A DNA stretch of 64,000 nucleotides from Pseudomonas sp. SCB32. Its GTDB lineage: Bacteria > Pseudomonadota > Gammaproteobacteria > Pseudomonadales > Pseudomonadaceae. Of the stretch, positions 1 to 9,317 are shown in pieces (positions within the stretch are counted from its first letter, which is position 1; the number at the start of each line of letters is the position of its first letter). The position numbers were made by a program, and so were the translations under genes. The stretch covers positions 4,774,001 to 4,838,000 of the forward strand of contig NZ_CP045118.1 of NCBI RefSeq assembly GCF_009189165.1, read 5' to 3'. Under the pieces are notes generated by a model. It worked only from the letters and a program-made list of their open reading frames with translations, had not been told where the DNA came from and made no database searches.

Positions 1-764
1 GCGGTATCGATCAGGGTGTACTTCTCATCGTTGCGCTCGAAGGGGATGTAGATGCTGTCGCGGGTCGTACCGGCCTGGTCGTACACGATCACCCGCTCTT
101 CACCGAGCATGCGGTTGACCAGGGTGGACTTGCCGACGTTGGGGCGACCGATGATGGCGATCTTGATGCCATCCTTCTCGCTCGGGCCGGGAATGCGCTT
201 GGCTTCCTCGCCCTCGGCGACTTCTTCCAGCTCGCCCGGCAGCTCGTTGTCTTCCGGCGCCTCAGGCTCCGGAGCGAACATCTCGCCCAAGGCTTCCTGC
301 AGCATCTGGGTGATGCCGCGGCCGTGGGCGGCCGCGATCGGGATCGCATGCCCCAGGGCCAGCGGGCTGAATTCGGCGCGGGCGATGTCCGGATCGACGG
401 TGTCGACCTTGTTGGCCACCAGGAAGCTGCGCTTGTTCTTCTTGCGCAGGTGCTCGGCAATCATCTCGTCGGCGGCGGTGAGGCCGGCGCGGGAGTCGAC
501 CATGAACAGGACGGCATCGGCCTCTTCGATGGCCTGCAGCGACTGCTCGGCCATCTTGGCATCGATACCCTCTTCGTCACCGGAGATACCACCGGTATCG
601 ATGACGATGAATTTCTTGCCCTGCCACTTGGCCTCGCCGTACTGGCGGTCGCGGGTCAGACCTGCGTACTCGGCGACGATGGCGTCACGGGTGCGGGTCA
701 GGCGGTTGAACAGGGTGGACTTGCCGACGTTCGGACGGCCCACCAGGGCTATTACGGGAACCAT
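1..764 (-). CDS. der: Ribosome biogenesis GTPase Der (EngA), 3' part cut by window edge
   Basis: Der is a tandem-GTPase needed for maturation of the 50S ribosomal subunit. The reading frame starts at the ATG at 764 and runs off the left edge after about 254 codons, so the C-terminal KH-like domain is not visible. The first G1 motif GRPNVGKS lies at about residues 8-15, and a second GRPNVGKS loop near residues 200-207 begins the second GTPase domain, which is the diagnostic feature of Der. An acidic, Pro/Glu-rich linker joins the two domains. The gene lies directly downstream of bamB on the same strand, the usual arrangement in gammaproteobacteria. A strong hairpin separates the two genes. Confidence 0.97.
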   Translation of the reverse strand, partial: MVPVIALVGRPNVGKSTLFNRLTRTRDAIVAEYAGLTRDRQYGEAKWQGKKFIVIDTGGISGDEEGIDAKMAEQSLQAIEEADAVLFMVDSRAGLTAADEMIAEHLRKKNKRSFLVANKVDTVDPDIARAEFSPLALGHAIPIAAAHGRGITQMLQEALGEMFAPEPEAPEDNELPGELEEVAEGEEAKRIPGPSEKDGIKIAIIGRPNVGKSTLVNRMLGEERVIVYDQAGTTRDSIYIPFERNDEKYTLIDT

Positions 765-803
765 GCGGCTCTCCAGGAAATTTCAGATTTTCAGAAAACA
801 CGA

Positions 804-834
804 CGGCCGCTGCCGTTTTTCACGGCAGCGGCCG
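804..834 (-). terminator. Perfect 12-bp hairpin between bamB and der
   Basis: A perfect inverted repeat, CGGCCGCTGCCG at 804-815 and CGGCAGCGGCCG at 823-834, encloses a 7-nt loop. Read on the minus strand it follows the bamB stop and is followed by a weak T tract (GTCGTGTTTTC). It could be a partial or attenuating terminator between bamB and der. Confidence 0.55.
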
Positions 835-849
835 GCAGTAACACTCAGC

Positions 850-1992
850 TTAGCGGAGCGTGTAGGCGACCAGCTTGCCGCTGTTGCCGAACACGTACAT
901 CCAGTTGCCGACCACCAGCGGGCGAACCCGTACACCGTCGCCGTCGACCTTCTGGCGACCAACGAAACGACCGTCCACCTGGCTCAGCAGGTGCACGTAA
1001 CCTTCCAGGTCACCCACGACCACGTTGCTCGAGAACACTGCCGGAGCGGACAGCTGGCGACGGGCCAGGGCGTCGTTGCTCCACAGCGAGGACGAGCCGC
1101 GCGAATCCAGGCTTTCCACGGTGCCGGTGGCTTCGCTGATGAACACGCTGCCGGTACCCTCGGCAACGCCGACGTAGCTGGAAGCCTCACGCTGCCAGAT
1201 CACACGACCGGTGTTCACATCCAGCGCCGCAGCGCGGCCCTGGTAGCTGGCGACATAGAGAACGCCATCCACCAGCAGCAAACCGCCGTCGATATCAACC
1301 ACGCGGTCCAGTTCGGAACGACCCTGCGGGATAGCAACGCGCTGTTCCCACACCGGCAGGCCACGCTGGACATCTACCGCGACTACCTTGCCGCTGGCCA
1401 GACCGGCCAGTGCCAGACGGCCCTCGATCAGCGGCGCGCCGGTACCACGCAGGGTCAGCACCGGTACGGTGCCTTCGTAGAGCCAGCGCTGGTTGCCGGT
1501 GGAAGCATCGAAGGCGACCAGTTTGTCGTCCTGGGTCTGCACCACCACCACGTCACCGTTGGTGGCTGGAGCGGCCAGCACTTCGCTGGAAACCTTGGCG
1601 CGCCATTTCTGTTCGCCGCTGCCGGCGTCCAGAGCGATCACGTCGCCACGCATGGTGCCCAGCAGGACCAGCCCGTTACCCACACCAACGGCGCCGGAAA
1701 CCGGCAGGTCCAGATCCTTTTTCCACAGCACGTCACCGCTTTCGCGCTGGATCGCCATGACCCGGCCTTCTGCGGATGCGGCGTAGATGGTCTGGCCGTC
1801 GACAGCGGGTTCGAGCAGGTTGTAGAGATCGCCCTGGCCGTCACCGACCGAACGGCTCCACTGCTTCTCCAGACGGACCTCTTCCTTGAAATCGGTGAGC
1901 TCCGCCGGCGGCAGTTCTTTCTTGCTGTTGCTGCTGCAGCCAACGGCCAACAAGGTAAGCGCGAGCAGCGCGGCGTGTTTCCAGCGCAGCAT
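850..1992 (-). CDS. bamB: Outer membrane assembly lipoprotein BamB
   Basis: BamB is a peripheral lipoprotein of the BAM complex, which folds beta-barrel proteins into the outer membrane; it acts in the periplasm, attached to the inner leaflet of the outer membrane. The 380-aa product begins with a lipoprotein signal peptide and lipobox AVGC (Cys19). It continues as repeated PQQ-type blades (for example AVDGQTIYAAS, GALDAGSGEQKW-like turns), forming the eight-bladed propeller expected for the family. The length is the normal BamB length. The gene sits between the YfgM-like gene (1 bp away) and der, probably in one transcript with hisS. Confidence 0.97.
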   Translation of the reverse strand: MLRWKHAALLALTLLAVGCSSNSKKELPPAELTDFKEEVRLEKQWSRSVGDGQGDLYNLLEPAVDGQTIYAASAEGRVMAIQRESGDVLWKKDLDLPVSGAVGVGNGLVLLGTMRGDVIALDAGSGEQKWRAKVSSEVLAAPATNGDVVVVQTQDDKLVAFDASTGNQRWLYEGTVPVLTLRGTGAPLIEGRLALAGLASGKVVAVDVQRGLPVWEQRVAIPQGRSELDRVVDIDGGLLLVDGVLYVASYQGRAAALDVNTGRVIWQREASSYVGVAEGTGSVFISEATGTVESLDSRGSSSLWSNDALARRQLSAPAVFSSNVVVGDLEGYVHLLSQVDGRFVGRQKVDGDGVRVRPLVVGNWMYVFGNSGKLVAYTLR

Positions 1993-1993
1993 G

Positions 1994-2638
1994 TCAGGCG
2001 TCTCCCTTGGCCAGGTCGTCGAGTTTCATCTGCAAGGCGCCGACGGCGGCGTCTTCCGGCAGAGCGGCCTTGGCCTTCTCGTAGGCGCTACGCGCCTCGT
2101 CCGCACGCTTGAGCTGGACCAGCAGGTCGCCGCGCAGTTCTTCGCGGGTGGCGACGTAAGCCTTGTCGGCGTTGCCGTCGAGCAGCTTCAGGCCTTCCTC
2201 GGCCTTGCCCTGGGCGCTCATCACGCGAGCCAGGCGCTGACGCGCCAGTTCGCCGAGGGTGGCGTCCACCGGCTTGTCGATGATGGCCTTGAGTTCCAGA
2301 ACGGCGTCATCCAGCTTGCCGCTGTCCACCGCAACCTTGGCCACGAACAGGCGACCGTACTGAGAGTACGGAGTGCCGGCGTATTGGCTGGTCAGCTTGT
2401 TGGCCAGCTCGGCGACCTTGGCGGTATCCGGCTTGCCGGCGGGGTTCAGGGCAGTTTCCAGCAGGGCCTGGTAGATCACCGAGGCACCCTGGGCCTGATT
2501 GTTCTGGTACTTCTTCCAGGCCTGCCAGCCGAATACCACCACCAGCGCCAGAGCGGCACCGGTCAGCAGGGGCATGCCGTTGCGCTGCCACCAGTCCTTG
2601 ATGTCAGCGATCTGTTCTTCTTCGGTACGGTTACTCAC
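1994..2638 (-). CDS. YfgM-like ancillary SecYEG translocon/TPR protein
   Basis: This 214-aa protein has a short cytoplasmic N-terminus (MSNRTEEEQIADIKDWW), one membrane segment at about residues 20-38, and a periplasmic helical domain with TPR-like repeats rich in Ala, Lys and Leu. That is the architecture of the YfgM/TPR_21 family, whose E. coli member associates with SecYEG and the chaperone PpiD. It lies between hisS and bamB, as yfgM does in E. coli. The assignment rests on topology and synteny; the precise role in Pseudomonas is inferred. Confidence 0.88.
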   Translation of the reverse strand: MSNRTEEEQIADIKDWWQRNGMPLLTGAALALVVVFGWQAWKKYQNNQAQGASVIYQALLETALNPAGKPDTAKVAELANKLTSQYAGTPYSQYGRLFVAKVAVDSGKLDDAVLELKAIIDKPVDATLGELARQRLARVMSAQGKAEEGLKLLDGNADKAYVATREELRGDLLVQLKRADEARSAYEKAKAALPEDAAVGALQMKLDDLAKGDA

Positions 2639-2661
2639 CCCAATACTCCTATCCGCTCGAT

Positions 2662-3951
2662 TCAGGCCTGCTTGAGGCGGGCTGCCAGGTGCTCGGGCAG
2701 AGCGTCCCAGGCGATGTTCTGTTGTTCGCCCTCGCCACGCAGGGGCTTGAAACCTACCACGCGGTTGGCCAGTTCGTCGTCACCCAGAATCATTGCGAAC
2801 TGTGCACCGCTCTTGTCGGCCTTCTTGAACTGGCTCTTGAAGCTGCCACCGCCGGCATTGACCAGCAGGCGCAGGCCCGGAATGGCCTCACGCAACTTTT
2901 CGGCCAGGGTCAGCGCAGCCAGCTCAGCCGGCTCGCCGAAGGCGCAGACGTAGAGGTCGGCCGGGCGGTTCAGCTCAGCGGGCACCACGCCCAAGGTTTC
3001 CAGCAGCAGCACCAGGCGCTCCACGCCCATGGCGAAACCCACGCCCGGCGTCGGCTTGCCGCCGAACTGGCTGACCAGGCCGTCGTAGCGGCCCCCGCCG
3101 CAGACAGTGCCCTGGGCGCCGAGCCTGTCGGTGACCCATTCGAAAGCCGTGCGGCAGTAGTAGTCCAGGCCGCGTACCAGCTTCTGGTTGATCTCGTAAC
3201 GCAGGCCGATCGCGTCCAGGCGGGCCTTCAGGCCCTCGAAGTGGGCGATCGACTCATCGTCCAGGTAGTCGTGCAGGCTCGGCGCGCCGACCAGCAGGGC
3301 CTGGGTGCTCTCGACCTTGCTGTCGAGGATGCGCAGCGGGTTGGTGGTCATGCGGCGCTGGCTGTCTTCGTCCAACTGCTCGAAGCGTTCCTGCAGGTAG
3401 GCCACCAGGTCATCGCGATAGCGCGCACGGGCTTCGCTGGAGCCCAGGGTGTTCAGCTGCAGGGTCACGGCGTCGGCCATGCCCAGCTTCTGCCACAGGC
3501 GCCAAGTGAGGATGATCAGCTCGGCGTCGATGTCCGGGCCGGGCAGGTTGAAGACTTCCACTCCGATCTGGTGGAACTGGCGATAGCGGCCTTTCTGCGG
3601 CTTCTCGTAGCGGAACATCGGGCCGGTGTACCACAGTTTCTGTACCTGGCCGCCGCCCGACAGGCCATGCTCCAGCACAGCGCGCACGCAGCCCGCAGTG
3701 CCTTCCGGACGCATGGTCAGGGATTCGCCGTTACGATCGAGGAAGGTGTACATCTCCTTGTCGACCACGTCGGTGCCTTCACCGATGCCGCGGGCGAAGA
3801 GCTCGGTGAACTCGAGGATCGGCAGGCGGATCTCGCTGTAGCCGTAGCTATCCAGCAGGCCGGCGAAGGTGCGTTCAAGATAGCGCCAGGCCGGGGTCTG
3901 CTCCGGCAGGATGTCGTTCATGCCACGGATGGCTTGCAGGGACTTGCTCAC
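2662..3951 (-). CDS. hisS: Histidyl-tRNA synthetase
   Basis: HisRS is a class II aminoacyl-tRNA synthetase that charges tRNA-His in the cytoplasm. The 429-aa product has the usual length. Motif 2 region [13 protein letters not shown] is visible, as are the histidine-specific motifs [15 protein letters not shown] and [14 protein letters not shown], and the C-terminal anticodon-binding domain (from about residue 325, with [17 protein letters not shown]). The start [18 protein letters not shown] is canonical. It sits 18 bp downstream of ispG and just upstream of the yfgM-like gene, in a conserved gammaproteobacterial run. Confidence 0.98.
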   Translation of the reverse strand: MSKSLQAIRGMNDILPEQTPAWRYLERTFAGLLDSYGYSEIRLPILEFTELFARGIGEGTDVVDKEMYTFLDRNGESLTMRPEGTAGCVRAVLEHGLSGGGQVQKLWYTGPMFRYEKPQKGRYRQFHQIGVEVFNLPGPDIDAELIILTWRLWQKLGMADAVTLQLNTLGSSEARARYRDDLVAYLQERFEQLDEDSQRRMTTNPLRILDSKVESTQALLVGAPSLHDYLDDESIAHFEGLKARLDAIGLRYEINQKLVRGLDYYCRTAFEWVTDRLGAQGTVCGGGRYDGLVSQFGGKPTPGVGFAMGVERLVLLLETLGVVPAELNRPADLYVCAFGEPAELAALTLAEKLREAIPGLRLLVNAGGGSFKSQFKKADKSGAQFAMILGDDELANRVVGFKPLRGEGEQQNIAWDALPEHLAARLKQA

Positions 3952-3969
3952 GTAGGATCCTTGTTGCGG

Positions 3970-5082
3970 TCAGCCGCGCACGATCAGTGCGGCGTCGGCC
4001 TCGGCCTTCTCGGCCGCTTTTGCGCGGATCAGCCGTTCCAGCTCATCCACCAGGTTTTCGTTCTGCAGCTTCTGCGCCGGCTTGCCGTCGATGTAGATCA
4101 GGTTGCTCGGCGTGCCACCGGTGAGGCCGATGTGGGCCTCCTTGGCTTCGCCGGGGCCGTTGACCACGCAACCGATCACGGCGACGTCCAGCGGCACCAG
4201 CAGGTCCTCCAGGCGGCCTTCCAGCTCGTTCATGGTCTTCACCACATCGAAGTTCTGCCGCGAGCAGCTCGGGCAGGCGATGAAGTTGATGCCACGGGAG
4301 CGCAGGCGCAGTGACTTGAGGATGTCGAAGCCTACCTTGATCTCTTCCACCGGATCGGCGGCCAGGGAGATACGGATGGTGTCGCCGATGCCTTCGGCGA
4401 GCAGCATGCCCAGGCCGACGGCCGACTTCACGGTGCCCGAGCGCAGGCCACCGGCTTCGGTGATACCCAGGTGCAGGGGTTGTTCGATTTCCTTGGCCAG
4501 CAGGCGGTAGGCGGCCACCGCCATGAACACGTCGGAGGCCTTCACGCTGACCTTGAAGTTCTGGAAGTCCAGGCGGTCGAGATGGTCGACGTGGCGCATG
4601 GCCGACTCCAGCAAGGCTTCCGGGGTCGGCTCGCCGTACTTCTTCTGCAGGTCCTTTTCCAGGGAACCGGCGTTGACGCCGATGCGGATCGGGATGTTGC
4701 GCTCGCGAGCGGCATCCACCACGGCCTTCACCCGATCCTCGCGACCGATGTTACCGGGGTTGATGCGCAGGCAGTCGACGCCCAGTTCGGCTACGCGCAG
4801 GGCGATCTTGTAGTCGAAGTGAATATCGGCGACCAGCGGAACCTTGACCTGCTGCTTGATCTTGCCGAACGCCTCGGCGGCGTCCATGTCCGGCACGGAG
4901 ACGCGCACGATGTCGGCGCCGGCCTCTTCCAGACGGCGGATCTGGCCAACGGTGGCGGCCACATCCAGGGTATCGGTGTTGGTCATGCTCTGCACGGCGA
5001 TGGGGGCATCCCCACCCACCGGCACGTTACCCACCCAGATCTTGCGGGACGGGCGACGTTTGATCGGAGACTCGCAATGCAT
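3970..5082 (-). CDS. ispG: 4-hydroxy-3-methylbut-2-en-1-yl diphosphate synthase
   Basis: IspG (GcpE) is the [4Fe-4S] enzyme that converts MEcPP to HMBPP in the MEP route to isoprenoids. The 370-aa protein has an N-terminal TIM-barrel ([36 protein letters not shown]). Its C-terminal cluster domain supplies the cysteines of [10 protein letters not shown] and [13 protein letters not shown]. It follows rodZ with only 2 bp between stop and start, so the two are probably translationally linked. Dependence on an iron-sulfur cluster fits the nearby isc operon, although the two are separate transcripts or far apart in one. Confidence 0.98.
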   Translation of the reverse strand: MHCESPIKRRPSRKIWVGNVPVGGDAPIAVQSMTNTDTLDVAATVGQIRRLEEAGADIVRVSVPDMDAAEAFGKIKQQVKVPLVADIHFDYKIALRVAELGVDCLRINPGNIGREDRVKAVVDAARERNIPIRIGVNAGSLEKDLQKKYGEPTPEALLESAMRHVDHLDRLDFQNFKVSVKASDVFMAVAAYRLLAKEIEQPLHLGITEAGGLRSGTVKSAVGLGMLLAEGIGDTIRISLAADPVEEIKVGFDILKSLRLRSRGINFIACPSCSRQNFDVVKTMNELEGRLEDLLVPLDVAVIGCVVNGPGEAKEAHIGLTGGTPSNLIYIDGKPAQKLQNENLVDELERLIRAKAAEKAEADAALIVRG

Positions 5083-5084
5083 CG

Positions 5085-6125
5085 TTACTGTCCACCCAAC
5101 GTCAGGCGCGCGGTACCGCCGCGCGCCGGTGTCACTTCGACCGGCTGGCCGTTGTAGCTGACCTGTGCACCACGGGCGAAGCCCAGGCGCAGCTGAACCG
5201 GTGCCTTGGCCGCCATTTCCAGGCTGTCACCCTTGCGCTTCAGTGCGCCGAACAGGACCTTGCCATCGGCATCGGTAACCTGGGTCCAGCAGTCTTCGAT
5301 GAACTGGATCTTGACCACGCCCTGGCCCGCCGCGGCGACCACTGGAGCAGCCGGCGCGGCCTCGACCGGAACAGCCGGTGCAGCGGGAGCGACGGGGGCA
5401 GCGGCCAGCAGAGCAGCGGCGGGTTGTACGGGAGTTGCCGGTGCCTGGACCGGAGCGGGCACGGCAGCAGCAGGCGCCCCCGGAACAACCGGAGAGGCAG
5501 GGGTGGCTGCAACTGGCGGAGTACCTTCAGCCGGAGCATCCACCGTGGCGTTATCGCCGGCTGGCTCGGCAGGCACCGCAGAGGGATTGGCCTGGTCTTC
5601 GGCAACCGCCTGGTCTTCCGGCTCGTCGAGCGTATGGATCTCGGTGGTGCCGTCGGCGCTCTCCACCTCGACATGTTCCATACTCAGGTTGCCGCTCTCG
5701 GTGGTGCGGGCAGTGCGCTCCTGCCACCAGAAGTAGCCGAAGCCGATCAGCAGGGCGAGCAGCACCAGGCTGAACAGGCGCAGCAGATTGCGCGACAGGC
5801 GTACCGGCTCGACCACGCGGCCGAGGCTGTGCACGTTGCTGCCGGTAGCATCGGTGCCGGTGTACTGGTCGAAAGCCAGGACCATCTGCCCCTGGTCCAT
5901 GCCCAGCAGCTTGGCGTAGGCGCGGACGTAGCCACGGGCGAAGGTGTGCCCGGGCAGCTGATCGAACGAGCCCTGCTCCAGCTGGCGCAGGGAATGCTCG
6001 GTCAGGTTCAGCTGGCCCGCGACCTGTGAAACGCTCCAGCCTTTGTTCTCGCGCGCCTGGCGCAGCGTGTCGCCAGGATTGGCGCGGGTCGTGCCGATGA
6101 CATCGGACTGCGACGTGCTCATCAT
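5085..6125 (-). CDS. rodZ: RodZ cytoskeletal/HTH membrane protein
   Basis: RodZ is a bitopic inner-membrane protein that links MreB filaments to the wall-elongation machinery and helps set rod shape. The 346-aa product shows a cytoplasmic Cro/C1-type helix-turn-helix at about residues 15-85 ([19 protein letters not shown]), and a basic stretch followed by one membrane span ([21 protein letters not shown]). A roughly 120-residue Ala/Pro/Val-rich periplasmic linker leads to the C-terminal DUF4115 domain ([19 protein letters not shown]). The start ATGATG overlaps the TGA of pilF, showing coupling. Met2 at 6122 is an equally good start. Confidence 0.95.
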   Translation of the reverse strand: MMSTSQSDVIGTTRANPGDTLRQARENKGWSVSQVAGQLNLTEHSLRQLEQGSFDQLPGHTFARGYVRAYAKLLGMDQGQMVLAFDQYTGTDATGSNVHSLGRVVEPVRLSRNLLRLFSLVLLALLIGFGYFWWQERTARTTESGNLSMEHVEVESADGTTEIHTLDEPEDQAVAEDQANPSAVPAEPAGDNATVDAPAEGTPPVAATPASPVVPGAPAAAVPAPVQAPATPVQPAAALLAAAPVAPAAPAVPVEAAPAAPVVAAAGQGVVKIQFIEDCWTQVTDADGKVLFGALKRKGDSLEMAAKAPVQLRLGFARGAQVSYNGQPVEVTPARGGTARLTLGGQ

Positions 6126-6880
6126 TTATCCGCCTGGTATGCCTGGTATTCAGGAGAAGCGGGATACAGACGCTTGAGTTGCAGCCCGTAGCTGGCAGCG
6201 GTATCCCGGTCGTCGTAGATCTTCGCCAGTCGGATTCCCAGCAGCAGGCTGCGCGCGGTCTGCGGTCCCTGCTTGAGGTATTCCTGGTAGTAGGCTCGCG
6301 CCGGAACGTACTGACGATCCTGGTAATTGAGTTCGGCCATTTCGATCAGCGCGCTGGGCTGATTGCGATTGAGGCGAATGGCCTTCTCGAAATATTCCTT
6401 GGCCTGATCGCGCTGCTTGAGCTCCAGGCTGACCAGCCCGAGATTTTCGAAGATGCGCGAGCGCTCGGGATAGAGACCATCCTCGGAGGCCTTGATGTAG
6501 ACGTCGTAGGCTTCCTTGTAGCGCTTCTGCTCGAACAGGAAGCCGCCGTAGTTGTTCAGGATGCGGGCATCACCGGAACGAGCGGACAGCGCCTTGCGGT
6601 ACTCGGTCTCCGCCAGTTGGGGTTCCATCTCGGTCTGGTAGACCGCCGCGAGCGCAGCATGGGCGTCGGCGCTGGACGAATCCAGTTCCAACGCCTTGCG
6701 CAGCGGAACCTTGGCCTGTTCGGCGTTGCCCGCGCGCAGATAACCGAGACCGAGCTGGACAAACGCGTCGCGCGCATCTTCCCGGCCCTTCTCGGTTTTC
6801 AGAGGATCCTGCTTACCAGACGTCACGCAACCCGTCAGCACGGTTGCCAACAGCAAGAAGAGCGCGGCGCGCAAGGTCAT
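6122..6880 (-). CDS. pilF: Type IV pilus assembly lipoprotein PilF
   Basis: PilF is the outer-membrane pilotin that localises and multimerises the secretin PilQ. The chosen start (ATG at 6880, preceded by GGAGGATTCCA) gives a 252-aa protein with a lipoprotein signal peptide and lipobox LTGC (Cys18). Six or so TPR units follow, for example AALAAVYQTEMEPQLAETEY and ENLGLVSLELKQRDQAKEYF. An upstream in-frame ATG at 6970 would overlap rlmN and destroy the signal peptide, so it was rejected. The gene lies between rlmN and rodZ, as in P. aeruginosa. The rest of this window's pilus genes are 17 kb away. Confidence 0.95.
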   Translation of the reverse strand: MTLRAALFLLLATVLTGCVTSGKQDPLKTEKGREDARDAFVQLGLGYLRAGNAEQAKVPLRKALELDSSSADAHAALAAVYQTEMEPQLAETEYRKALSARSGDARILNNYGGFLFEQKRYKEAYDVYIKASEDGLYPERSRIFENLGLVSLELKQRDQAKEYFEKAIRLNRNQPSALIEMAELNYQDRQYVPARAYYQEYLKQGPQTARSLLLGIRLAKIYDDRDTAASYGLQLKRLYPASPEYQAYQADK

Positions 6881-6896
6881 TGGAATCCTCCCAAAG

Positions 6897-8048
6897 TCAG
6901 TTCTGGTTGGCGGCGTTCGACGCCTGCTCGTTTTCCGTCGCCAGTTGGCGAACGGCGATATAGCGTTCACTGCGGCGGGTGCGGTCCATCACCTGGCCCA
7001 CCAGCTGACCACAGGCGGCATCGATGTCGTCACCACGGGTGGTGCGCACCGTCACGTTGAAGCCGCCTTTGTGCAGCATGTCCTGGAAACGGCGGATGGC
7101 GTTGTTGCTCGGCCGCTCGTAGCCGGAGTGCGGGAACGGATTAAACGGAATCAGGTTGATCTTGCAAGGGAAATCCTTGAGCAGCGCGATCAGTTGCTCG
7201 GCATGCTCGGGCTGGTCGTTGACGTTGGCCAGCAGGGTGTACTCGATGGTCAGCACGCGCTCCTTGCCCAGGCGCGTGATGTAGCGATAGCAAGCGTCGA
7301 GCAGCATATCCAGCGGGTACTTCTTGTTGATCGGTACCAGCTTGTTGCGCAGTTCGTCGTTCGGCGCGTGAAGCGACAGGGCCAGGGACACGTCGGTGAC
7401 CTCGGCAAGCTTGTCGATCATCGGCACCACGCCAGAGGTGGACAGTGTCACCTTGCGCTTGGAAATGCCGTAGCCGAGGTCTTCCATCATGATGCTCATG
7501 GCGCTCACGACGTTGTCGAAGTTCAGCAGCGGCTCGCCCATGCCCATCATCACCACGTTGGTGATGGCACGGTCGATCTTGCCCGGGACGGTCCCGAACG
7601 ATTGGTTGGCGATCCACACCTGGCCGATGATCTCGGCGGAGGTCAGGTCGCTGTTGAAGCCTTGCTTGCCGGTGGAGCAGAAGCTGCAGTCCAGCGCGCA
7701 ACCGGCCTGGGACGACACGCACAGGGTGCCGCGGCCGCCTTGCGGGATGTACACGGTCTCGACGCAACTGCCCGAGGCCACACGCACGACCCACTTGCGG
7801 GTACCGTCAGAGGAAATGTCCTGGCTGACGATCTCCGGAGGACGAATTTCGGCAACGGCCTTGAGCTTTTCGCGCAAGGCCTTGCCGACGTTCGTCATGG
7901 CGTCGAAATCGACGGCGCCAAAGTGGTGAATCCATTGCATCACCTGGCCGGCGCGGAAGCGCTTTTCACCGATGGACTCGAAGAATTCCTCGAGCTGGGG
8001 CTTGGTCATACCCAGCAGGTTGGCCTTTACAGCGGTATCAGCAGTCAT
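6897..8048 (-). CDS. rlmN: Dual-specificity 23S rRNA/tRNA adenine-C2 methyltransferase RlmN
   Basis: RlmN is a radical-SAM enzyme that makes m2A2503 in 23S rRNA and m2A37 in certain tRNAs. With the ATG at 8048 ([24 protein letters not shown]) the protein is 383 aa. The radical-SAM triad is CxxxCxxC at Cys117, Cys121 and Cys124. The [13 protein letters not shown] motif and the C-terminal conserved cysteine in [11 protein letters not shown] are present. An ATG six codons upstream (8066) is possible but has a poorer ribosome site. The gene sits between ndk and pilF in the normal Pseudomonas order. Confidence 0.96.
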   Translation of the reverse strand: MTADTAVKANLLGMTKPQLEEFFESIGEKRFRAGQVMQWIHHFGAVDFDAMTNVGKALREKLKAVAEIRPPEIVSQDISSDGTRKWVVRVASGSCVETVYIPQGGRGTLCVSSQAGCALDCSFCSTGKQGFNSDLTSAEIIGQVWIANQSFGTVPGKIDRAITNVVMMGMGEPLLNFDNVVSAMSIMMEDLGYGISKRKVTLSTSGVVPMIDKLAEVTDVSLALSLHAPNDELRNKLVPINKKYPLDMLLDACYRYITRLGKERVLTIEYTLLANVNDQPEHAEQLIALLKDFPCKINLIPFNPFPHSGYERPSNNAIRRFQDMLHKGGFNVTVRTTRGDDIDAACGQLVGQVMDRTRRSERYIAVRQLATENEQASNAANQN

Positions 8049-8075
8049 GGATTCACCCTCGCTCATTCGCCTGGA

Positions 8076-8507
8076 TCAGCGAATGCGCTCGCACACCTCG
8101 GTGCTGGAGAAGAAGTAAGCGATTTCGCGAGCAGCGGAAGCTTCCGAGTCGGAACCGTGTACGGCGTTCTCATCGATGGAAACAGCGAAGTCGGCGCGGA
8201 TGGTGCCAGCGTCGGCTTTCTTCGGGTCGGTGGCGCCCATCAACTCACGGTTGCGCAGGATGGCGTCTTCGCCTTCCAGAACCTGCAGGACGACCGGGCC
8301 GGAAGTCATGAAGGCAACCAGATCCTTGAAGAAGCCGCGCTCTTTGTGCTCGGCGTAGAAACCGCCAGCTTCGCGCTCGGACAGCTGAACCATCTTCGAA
8401 GCGACAACGCGCAGGCCGGCTTTTTCGAAGCGGGTCAGGATTTCGCCGATGACGTTCTTGGCAACAGCGTCGGGCTTGATGATGGAGAAGGTACGTTGCA
8501 GGGCCAT
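8076..8507 (-). CDS. ndk: Nucleoside diphosphate kinase
   Basis: Ndk transfers the gamma-phosphate from ATP to other nucleoside diphosphates through a phosphohistidine intermediate, balancing the NTP and dNTP pools. The 143-aa product starting [15 protein letters not shown] is exactly the family length. The catalytic His117 is in [16 protein letters not shown]. The start at 8507 is preceded by GGAG with 8-nt spacing; the longer in-frame extension to 8543 lacks conservation. It is 27 bp upstream of rlmN on the same strand. A 250-bp leader separates it from iscX. Confidence 0.98.
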   Translation of the reverse strand: MALQRTFSIIKPDAVAKNVIGEILTRFEKAGLRVVASKMVQLSEREAGGFYAEHKERGFFKDLVAFMTSGPVVLQVLEGEDAILRNRELMGATDPKKADAGTIRADFAVSIDENAVHGSDSEASAAREIAYFFSSTEVCERIR

Positions 8508-8696
8508 GGAAATAACTCCGGAAAGCAAGGTTGGTAAAGCCAAGAAGCCCCTGGCGCGGGCCAGGAGCTCCTGTGATTCAAGGGTTTGCCGCTGGCGACG
8601 CCCGGCGGGCGACAGCGCGGGACCGCCTCCGACGGTGCGGGGACGGTAGCTGAAGAAACTCCCTTGGGAATTTTTTCAGGGCACACCTATAGATAA

Positions 8697-8721
8697 AACC
8701 CGCGAATTATACGCGGGTTCA
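8697..8721 (-). terminator. Terminator downstream of iscX
   Basis: Inverted repeat AACCCGCG / CGCGGGTT with an AATTATA loop. On the minus strand it ends in GGGTTTTATC, a modest intrinsic terminator for the isc operon. The loop read on the minus strand holds TATAAT (GCGTATAATTCG), which could double as a -10 box for ndk, but no convincing -35 lies at 17 bp. Confidence 0.65.
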
Positions 8722-8757
8722 TGACAAATGGGTACGCGGCAAGCGTGCCGCGCGCCC

Positions 8758-8958
8758 TCAGTCGAGCTCCTCGATCCAGGCGGCCTGGATAGCCTCCAGG
8801 ACCTTTTCACCGCCCCGGGAAGGATCGTCGCTGAACTCCGGCAATGCCAGCACCCAGCCGTGCAGATCGACGAAGTTCACGTAGCGGGGATCGACGTCCG
8901 GCTTGGATTCGGCAAGCTGGATGGCGATTTCGAGCACATCAACCCATTTCAGACTCAT
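8758..8958 (-). CDS. iscX: IscX (YfhJ) iron-sulfur assembly modulator
   Basis: IscX is a small acidic protein that binds IscS and iron and modulates cluster assembly. The 66-aa product, MSLKWVDVLEIAIQLAE through to AAWIEELD, has the family length. It carries the acidic, Trp-containing winged-helix sequence, including the conserved DVDPRYVNFVDLHGWV. It is the last gene of the isc operon, 14 bp downstream of fdx, and is followed by a hairpin terminator. Confidence is high because both sequence and position match. Confidence 0.95.
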   Translation of the reverse strand: MSLKWVDVLEIAIQLAESKPDVDPRYVNFVDLHGWVLALPEFSDDPSRGGEKVLEAIQAAWIEELD

Positions 8959-8972
8959 CGCTGGCGCTCCGC

Positions 8973-9311
8973 TCAGTGGCCTTCGGAAACCTGGTTGATG
9001 GTGTACTTCGGAATCTCGACCACCAGATCCTCGTCACCCACCACCGCCTGGCAGGACAAACGCGAATCCGGCTCCAGACCCCAGGCCTTGTCCAGCATGT
9101 CGTCTTCCAGCTCGTCGGAAGCCTCCATGGAGTTGAAGCCTTCACGCACGATCACGTGACAGGTGGTGCAGGCACAGGACATCTCGCAGGCGTGCTCGAT
9201 CTCGATGCCGTTGCGCAGCGCCGCCTTCATGATGGTTTCGCCCGGCTGGGCCTCGATCACCGCACCTTCCGGGCAATGTTCGGCGTTCGGCAGAAATACG
9301 ATCTGCGGCAT
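8973..9311 (-). CDS. fdx: ISC-type [2Fe-2S] ferredoxin
   Basis: Fdx supplies electrons for iron-sulfur cluster assembly on IscU. The 112-aa product has the adrenodoxin-type cluster ligands Cys42, Cys48 and Cys51 in ACEMSCACTTC plus Cys87 in SRLSCQAV. The C-terminus ends in the conserved VEIPKYTINQVSEGH-like tail. The gene is 6 bp after hscA and immediately before iscX, as in other proteobacterial isc operons. Confidence 0.97.
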   Translation of the reverse strand: MPQIVFLPNAEHCPEGAVIEAQPGETIMKAALRNGIEIEHACEMSCACTTCHVIVREGFNSMEASDELEDDMLDKAWGLEPDSRLSCQAVVGDEDLVVEIPKYTINQVSEGH

Positions 9312-9317
9312 CTTGGC

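Noticed and set aside
52..2112. Long plus-strand ORF opposite der, bamB and the yfgM-like gene
   Set aside because: It is the antisense shadow of strongly recognised genes in GC-rich DNA; no domain or plausible start.
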